This document shows positions 59,367-64,000 of a stretch of DNA of 64,000 bases, one piece after another. Under the pieces are notes generated by a model that saw only the letters and a program-made list of their open reading frames with translations, had not been told where the DNA came from and ran no database searches. Both the position numbers and the translations under genes were made by a program. This stretch comes from an uncultured Eubacteriales bacterium. Lineage in GTDB: Bacteria; Bacillota; Clostridia; Christensenellales; UMGS416. The stretch's first letter is position 1, and every line of letters starts with the position of its first letter. The DNA is taken from positions 1-64,000 of the forward strand of contig UQLW01000001.1 of the NCBI GenBank assembly GCA_900542005.1, in the 5' to 3' direction.

Positions 59367-60524
59367 ATGAGAACCATCGACGCCGCGGCCCATAATCCAC
59401 GCCAGCAGAAGCTATGGGAGGATTTTGAAGCGGGCTGCCCCAGCCGCACCCCGGTCATCCTGGGCATTAACCCCCGCTATTACGCAGGCCTGCCCGAGGT
59501 CAACGTACACGGGATATCCTTCAAGGAATATACCGAGGATCCCGCCGTGATGATGGACTATCAGTGCCGCTGCGAGGAATACCGCCGCCTCTATATCCCC
59601 TTTGACGAGGAAAAAGGCATGCCCGAATTCTGGTCGCCCTATGTGGACTGGCAGAATTTTTATGATGCCGCCTGGTGGGGGGCCGAGGTGGTCTTTATCG
59701 CCGGCAATGTGCCCGATACCCACCCCTTTCTGACCGATGATAACAAATATGCCGTCCTGGACGCCGGGGCTCCCGCCCCGGACGCCCGGTGGATGGGCAA
59801 GGCCCTGGAATACTATGAGCGCATGCTGAAGCTGGCCAAGGGCTTCACCTATCAGGGGATTCCCGCAAAGGTTCAGCTGCCCCATGTGCTGATGAGCTTT
59901 GACGGGCCCTTTACCGTGGCCTGCAACATCCGCGGCGCGTCTCAGATCTGTCTGGATCTGTACGAGGACCCGGACTATGCCCACCAGCTGCTGGAGCTGA
60001 TCACGGAAGCGACCATTGCCCGTATCCTCTATTGGCGCAGGGCCTTCGGCCTGCCCGAGCGGTCCCCGGGGCACGGCTTTGCCGATGACAGCATCGCGCT
60101 TCTTTCCCCCGCCATGTATAAGAAGTTCGTGCTGCCCTGCCATAAGCGGATGATGGAGGCCCTGGGCGATGGCGTACACAGCAACGCCGTCCATCTCTGC
60201 GGCGATGCCTCCCGCCATTTCCTCACCATCCGCGATGAACTCAACGTCAAGAGCTTTGATACCGGCTATCCCATCGACCATGCCAAGATGGCCGAGGCGC
60301 TGGGGCCCGACGTCCGCATCAACGGGGGCCCCCATGTGGAGCTGCTGCGGCTCTCCACGCCCGCAGCCGTCAAGGCCGAGTGCCGGCGTATCCTGGAATC
60401 GGTGAAGCCCTTCACCCGGCGCTTCGTGCTGCGCGAGGGCAACAACCTGCCGCCGGGCGTACCGCTGGAAAACCTGTGGGCCATGTATGAGGCCGCTGAG
60501 GAGTACGGCGCCTATCCCTGCTGA
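59367..60524 (+). CDS. Uroporphyrinogen decarboxylase (URO-D)/MtaA-like family protein
   Basis: A 385-residue TIM-barrel protein. The late segment NAVHLCGDASRHFLTIRDEL carries the HxCGD zinc-ligand-like motif found in cobamide methyltransferases (MtaA, CmuA). Neighbouring family phrases are SFDTGYPIDH and VRINGGPHVELL. No heme genes are present, so a methyl-transfer role is more likely than uroporphyrinogen decarboxylation. GAGAGGAG precedes the ATG. It lies directly after the second GH106-like gene. A plausible but unproven idea is demethylation of O-methylated sugars or another methylated compound released from the glycan; no corrinoid protein gene is adjacent. Confidence 0.85.
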   Translation: MRTIDAAAHNPRQQKLWEDFEAGCPSRTPVILGINPRYYAGLPEVNVHGISFKEYTEDPAVMMDYQCRCEEYRRLYIPFDEEKGMPEFWSPYVDWQNFYDAAWWGAEVVFIAGNVPDTHPFLTDDNKYAVLDAGAPAPDARWMGKALEYYERMLKLAKGFTYQGIPAKVQLPHVLMSFDGPFTVACNIRGASQICLDLYEDPDYAHQLLELITEATIARILYWRRAFGLPERSPGHGFADDSIALLSPAMYKKFVLPCHKRMMEALGDGVHSNAVHLCGDASRHFLTIRDELNVKSFDTGYPIDHAKMAEALGPDVRINGGPHVELLRLSTPAAVKAECRRILESVKPFTRRFVLREGNNLPPGVPLENLWAMYEAAEEYGAYPC

Positions 60525-60539
60525 CCTGCATAGCGTGCC

Positions 60540-60581
60540 AAAGGCCGCCTTCCTGCCGAACGTGACAGGAAGGCGGCCTTT
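60540..60581. terminator. Bidirectional terminator between URO-D and GGDEF genes
   Basis: Perfect 16-bp arms (60540-60555 and 60566-60581) around a 10-nt loop. Confidence 0.8.
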
Positions 60582-60602
60582 GCTTGTCCGCTGCAGGCTC
60601 TC

Positions 60603-62255
60603 CTACGCCTGTTTAGCCTGCTTTTTGTCGAGATACATGGCCGCGTCGGCCCGCGCATAGAGCTCCCGCAGCGTATGCTGCATATCCCCTGCCGCATAGG
60701 CGCCGCCGCAGGCCATGTCCAGCACCGGGCCCTCAGGACGCCCGGCGTTGTAGCGCCGCTCCAGCTCCCGCAGGCTCTCCAGATATTCCTCCATCGCGGC
60801 AGCGGTGCATCGGGGGAGCAGGACGGCAAATTCATCCCCGCCGATGCGGTAGCAGCTGCCATAGGGGCCGAAGGCCCGCTGGATGCAGTGGGCGGCCTGG
60901 CACAGCAGCTCATCCCCCGCCTGGTGGCCATAGCGGTCGTTTACCTGCTTAAAGCAGTTGATGTCAAAGATCGCCATGGCCTCTTCACCGGTCCTCGCCC
61001 CCATGAGGGCCTCTTCAAAGGCGGTACGGTTCATGACCTGCGTAAGCCCGTCGGTATAGGCCAGCCGCGTCAGCTCCCGCGAGCGCTGCCCCAGCTCCAT
61101 GGCCCGCAGGATGCTCCGGATGGAATAGCCGCCCAGAATAAGCACATATAAGGCCAGGCCCATGCGGAAAAAGAACGCGCTGTCCGCAAGCGTTCCCCGA
61201 TAGAACCGAAAAAGGTCCATCAGGGAAAAAACGGCAAGAAGCGAAATGCTGGACGCATAAAACACGCCATGGGGATTCTTGAACCGCGCCATTTCCAAAA
61301 AGGCTGAAACGGTCACAAAGACCACGCATAGAAAGATGACCCCATGCACCAGTGGCAGGGTCTGGATGTAATCAGCCGTGCCGGTCAGCTGCAGGGCCAT
61401 GCACAGGCAGGCCGTAGCCAGGCACAGCCAGCTCAGCCCATGATAAGCCGGAATAAAGCGGGGCCGGTAAACCTCCCGCACAAACTGCAGCATGGGGATC
61501 GGGCACAGCATCAGCGCCAGGAAGGTCAGGTGCCGCTCCAGCGCCGGCGGCACGGCGAAAAGCTGGAGCATCCGCGTCTCACAGGCGGACCATAGGGAGA
61601 TCACCACGGCAAAGACGCCCAGATACAGCAGCGCGGGATAGCGCTTCCCGCCGAAAGAGGCGGCCAGGTAGATTCCCATCATGATCAGCCCCATCAGGCA
61701 GATCCCGGCGCATAGCATCAGATTGGGCAGGCCCCATCGGATGATCGCATGGATGCAGGCGGTTTTGCTTCCAATCAGCGCCGTGTTCACCACGCCTGCA
61801 AAGCGCCCATAGGCGGACCGCAGCACCACCGTCAGCGTTTTGCCCCGGTCCTCTGGCGACAGCGGGACAAGATGGTAGGCGCTGCCCGGGCTTTGGCCAT
61901 GGATGGCACCTCCATCCAGGCCATAGCGATAGACCTCCACCCCGTCTACCATAACCCGCAGCGACTGCTGGGATGAACGCAGGCACAGGGTCGTGCCCTC
62001 TACAACATCCTCGGGAACCGTATGGGTCAAAACGAGCTCTGTCCCGGCTGGCAAGCTTATGCTGGCCGGCAGCGTCAGGGGCTGCTGCTGCCCCCGCTCA
62101 TCCGCATAACGCCATCCCTGGTTGTAGTCCGAGACGCTCTCATCGAAAAGGGGAACCGTGCTCCCACCTATGGACAGCGCCAAAAAGACCACCATCGCAA
62201 TAACAGCGGCCAGCACAAGGAAATAAACTCTCATCACCGGCGATATGCGCATCAT
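60603..62255 (-). CDS. Membrane diguanylate cyclase (7TMR-DISM-like sensor with GGDEF domain)
   Basis: A 550-residue protein. A first membrane segment (about 9-30) leads to an extracytoplasmic beta-rich region (about 45-170) resembling 7TMR-DISM extracellular domains. Seven hydrophobic helices follow (about 180-385), then a GGDEF domain. The active-site motif is intact in RIGGDEFAVLLP, with AIFDINCFKQVNDRYGH upstream. No inhibitory RxxD site is visible before it. It should make cyclic di-GMP in response to an external signal, perhaps a carbohydrate, judging from relatives of the extracellular domain. Its signal is not known. Confidence 0.92.
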   Translation of the reverse strand: MMRISPVMRVYFLVLAAVIAMVVFLALSIGGSTVPLFDESVSDYNQGWRYADERGQQQPLTLPASISLPAGTELVLTHTVPEDVVEGTTLCLRSSQQSLRVMVDGVEVYRYGLDGGAIHGQSPGSAYHLVPLSPEDRGKTLTVVLRSAYGRFAGVVNTALIGSKTACIHAIIRWGLPNLMLCAGICLMGLIMMGIYLAASFGGKRYPALLYLGVFAVVISLWSACETRMLQLFAVPPALERHLTFLALMLCPIPMLQFVREVYRPRFIPAYHGLSWLCLATACLCMALQLTGTADYIQTLPLVHGVIFLCVVFVTVSAFLEMARFKNPHGVFYASSISLLAVFSLMDLFRFYRGTLADSAFFFRMGLALYVLILGGYSIRSILRAMELGQRSRELTRLAYTDGLTQVMNRTAFEEALMGARTGEEAMAIFDINCFKQVNDRYGHQAGDELLCQAAHCIQRAFGPYGSCYRIGGDEFAVLLPRCTAAAMEEYLESLRELERRYNAGRPEGPVLDMACGGAYAAGDMQHTLRELYARADAAMYLDKKQAKQA

Positions 62256-62342
62256 CCCGCTCCATAGCTGCTAAAATATGTACCATTAAACCACATTCCC
62301 CTCCATCGCGCAAGTTGGGCCGGGTAAAATTGCAGATAAAGG

Positions 62343-62368
62343 AAAAGGCCGCCTTTATGCGGCCTTTT
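62343..62368 (-). terminator. Terminator of the lactonase-type gene
   Basis: AAAAGGCCGC/GCGGCCTTTT arms; on the minus strand CCTTTATCTG follows. It lies 21 nt after the stop codon. Confidence 0.75.
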
Positions 62369-62388
62369 ATCCGTTGCCGGCCCCGCTG

Positions 62389-63438
62389 CTAGATCGGCCC
62401 GCCAAAGAGCACGGCTACCGGCATGCTGGTCCCGATCGCCGTAGGCGTCAGCGCGGCGCTGCCGGTAGCGGGATCCAGCTTCAAAATGGTCACCTCGTCG
62501 CTGTCCTGGTGGGCGCAGAGGATAAAGCCCTCCCCTGGGGCCAGGGCGCAGTCCCGGGGGTTTTTCCCGCCGGTCGGCGTCAGGCCGGCCCATTGGAGCA
62601 TCCCCTGGCTGTCCGCGTTGAACTGCGCCAGCGTATCGTGGAAGCGGTTGGTCAGGTACAGGCGCCGGCCGTCCGCCGTGAGCCGCAGCGCGGCGCAGGA
62701 GCTAAAGCCCTGGTAGCCCTCCGGCAGCGTGGAGGCGTCGCCTATCAGCGTCAGCGCTTCACCCTCCACCCGGTAGGTCAGGATCCGATTGCCCAGCTCG
62801 CATACCACATAGGCGCGGCTTCCGTCGGGCGAGAATACCATATGCCGCGGCCCGCTGCCGGCCGGCGCGGCGGTACGCGCCGGCTCGCCAGTCACGCGGC
62901 CCGCCTCATCCAGTGGATAGCGCAGGATTGCGTCCAGTCCCAGATCCACCACGCACAGCGTCCGGCCTCCCGGCATCAGCGCGGCGCAGTGGGCATGGGG
63001 CCCCTCCTGGCGCACCGGGATCACGCTGCGGCCCTGGTGGGCGAATACGGTACGCTGGCCCAGGCCGCCGTCTGCCTCCAGCGTGAACTGGGTTAACGAT
63101 CCGGAGCCATAGTTGGCTGCATAGAGCGTCCTGCCCGAGGGATGCACCAGCACGTGGCAGGGTGCCTCGCCTCCGGCGCTCTGGCGGCCCAGCTCCTGCA
63201 GGGAACCGTCCTGTGCCCGGCGGAAGGCAGCGACGCCGCCCATGCCTTCGTACAATGGCGCCTCCAGGCAGGCGTACAGGGTCTGCCCGTCCGGGCTTAG
63301 GGCCAGATAGGAGGGGTTGGGCGCCGGAGCAGCGTCCAGCAGGGCGAAGCCGCCCGTCTCGCTGTCAAAGGCATAGTGCTCGATCCCCGTTCCGCCCTTT
63401 TGGGTGTAGGTTCCAATATACAGATGAAATCGCGCCAT
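62389..63438 (-). CDS. Lactonase-family beta-propeller protein (YbhE/Pgl-like)
   Basis: A 349-residue seven-bladed propeller protein. The pattern GTYTQKGGTGIEHYAFD, then PSYLALSPDGQTLYAC, and repeated blades with HVLVHPSGRTLYAANYGSGS, GPHAHCAAL and GSGPRHMVFSPDGSRAYV is that of the YbhE/3-carboxymuconate cyclase-like lactonase family. Some members are 6-phosphogluconolactonases. Others are of unknown use. No signal peptide. It stands just upstream of the GGDEF gene on the same strand but is separated by a terminator. 6-Phosphogluconolactone as a substrate is possible but not shown. Confidence 0.9.
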   Translation of the reverse strand: MARFHLYIGTYTQKGGTGIEHYAFDSETGGFALLDAAPAPNPSYLALSPDGQTLYACLEAPLYEGMGGVAAFRRAQDGSLQELGRQSAGGEAPCHVLVHPSGRTLYAANYGSGSLTQFTLEADGGLGQRTVFAHQGRSVIPVRQEGPHAHCAALMPGGRTLCVVDLGLDAILRYPLDEAGRVTGEPARTAAPAGSGPRHMVFSPDGSRAYVVCELGNRILTYRVEGEALTLIGDASTLPEGYQGFSSCAALRLTADGRRLYLTNRFHDTLAQFNADSQGMLQWAGLTPTGGKNPRDCALAPGEGFILCAHQDSDEVTILKLDPATGSAALTPTAIGTSMPVAVLFGGPI

Positions 63439-63465
63439 GGGATGCCTCCTGCAAAATAAGGATCG

Positions 63466-64000
63466 TTATCCATTCGACGCGGGCGCGGCGGTTTCCTGCT
63501 GCGTTTCCCCCTGAAGGCCCTTGAATTGGCTGTAATACAGCTGAGCGTAGAAGCCGCCCCGCTTCAGCAGCGCCTCATGGCCGCCCTGCTCGATAATATG
63601 GCCGTCCCGCATCACAAGGATGTTATCTGCCTCGCGGATGGTGGAAAGCCGGTGCGCCACCACGAAGCTGGTGCGCCCCTGCATCATGCGGTTGAAGGCC
63701 TGCTGGACACGGATCTCTGTGCGAGTATCGATGGAGCTGGTAGCTTCGTCCAAGATGAGCACCGTCGGCTGGGTCAGCATCACCCGCGCGATACAAAGCA
63801 GCTGCTTCTGGCCCTGGGAGATGTTGCTGCCCCCCTCGGCCAGGGGCGTATCGTAGCCCTGCGGCATACGCATGATGAAGCCATGGGCATGGGCGGCCCG
63901 GGCCGCCGCCTCGATCTCCTCCTGGGAGGCGCCGGGCCGGCCATAGGCGATATTTTCCCGCACGGTGCCGGAAAAGATCCAGCTTTCCTGCAGCACCATG
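63466..64000 (-). CDS. ABC exporter, C-terminal ATPase part (truncated by the window)
   Basis: The last 177 residues of a half-size or full ABC exporter of the MsbA/LmrA type. ENIAYGRPG (pre-signature Q-loop region), LAEGGSNISQGQKQ (signature), TVLILDEATSSID (Walker B) and VVAHRLST (switch His) are all intact. The Walker A motif and the membrane domain lie beyond the right end of the window. A partner ABC gene may follow the usual tandem order outside the window. The exported substrate is unknown. Confidence 0.92.
   Translation of the reverse strand, partial: MVLQESWIFSGTVRENIAYGRPGASQEEIEAAARAAHAHGFIMRMPQGYDTPLAEGGSNISQGQKQLLCIARVMLTQPTVLILDEATSSIDTRTEIRVQQAFNRMMQGRTSFVVAHRLSTIREADNILVMRDGHIIEQGGHEALLKRGGFYAQLYYSQFKGLQGETQQETAAPASNG

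Noticed and set aside
56066..59467. A very long open frame of about 1130 codons on the minus strand opposite the second GH106-like gene
   Set aside because: It mirrors the GH106-like gene, has the low-complexity Gly/Ala/Val-rich composition usual for antisense of GC-rich genes, and shows no domain motif.
59367..60524. Heme biosynthesis role of the URO-D-family gene
   Set aside because: No other heme genes are nearby and the HxCGD motif points to the methyltransferase branch of the family.

Overview
The window looks like one contig from a moderately GC-rich member of the Clostridia (Bacillota), probably gut-associated. The evidence is strong AGGAGG-type ribosome binding sites, sigma-A promoters, CtsR and CsoR control sites, a YitT protein, a copper ATPase with CopZ-like ends, and many carbohydrate-active and amino-acid uptake genes. 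No rRNA or CRISPR array is present. One tRNA, Leu(GAG), is present. The species cannot be named from the sequence alone.

Layout. 0-4.6 kb: a minus-strand operon of envelope or unknown proteins ending in a hotdog thioesterase; its largest gene carries a frameshift. 5.0-6.2 kb: an Xre-type DNA-binding domain fused to a PurM (AIR synthetase)-like enzyme. 6.2-12.9 kb: a lower-GC accessory region with a serine-recombinase remnant, an Xre regulator, a 1341-residue SF1 helicase carrying a PLD nuclease motif (Mokosh type II-like defence protein), a DUF6061 gene with a damaged start, and tRNA-Leu. 13-18 kb: polA-coaE and a peptide-binding lipoprotein. 18-24.4 kb: aldo/keto reductase, a DUF4145/NPCBM membrane protein, a beta-lactamase-like hydrolase coupled to anmK, and a YitT transporter-like protein. 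24.5-32.3 kb: the first GH106-like protein, a GT-C membrane protein, PFK, an MBL hydrolase; then radC at 32.4-33.1 kb.

33-42.5 kb is devoted to peptides and amino acids: two tandem PepV-like M20 peptidases, a glycosylasparaginase-like Ntn hydrolase, a polar amino acid ABC operon that includes an aminotransferase, and a divergent ornithine-cyclodeaminase-family gene. 42.5-46.6 kb is a copper operon (copA with an internal copZ start, csoR, and an unknown Cys-motif protein). 46.6-52 kb holds PAP2, CapA, an Hsp20 under a four-heptad CtsR array, an alpha/beta hydrolase, VanZ and an SH3 lipoprotein. 52-60.5 kb is a probable rhamnoglycan-degrading cluster (GH78-like, phosphosugar mutase, second GH106-like protein, URO-D-family methyltransferase-like protein). 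The end carries a diguanylate cyclase, a lactonase-type propeller and a truncated ABC exporter.

Most inviting for follow-up: the HTH-PurM fusion, the Mokosh-like helicase-nuclease with its regulator, the CopA/CopZ nested translation start, the GH106/GH78/URO-D association, and a recurring TTGCAT dyad motif in front of tRNA-Leu, the yitT-like gene and the asparaginase gene. All family assignments come from reading motifs by eye, not from database searches.
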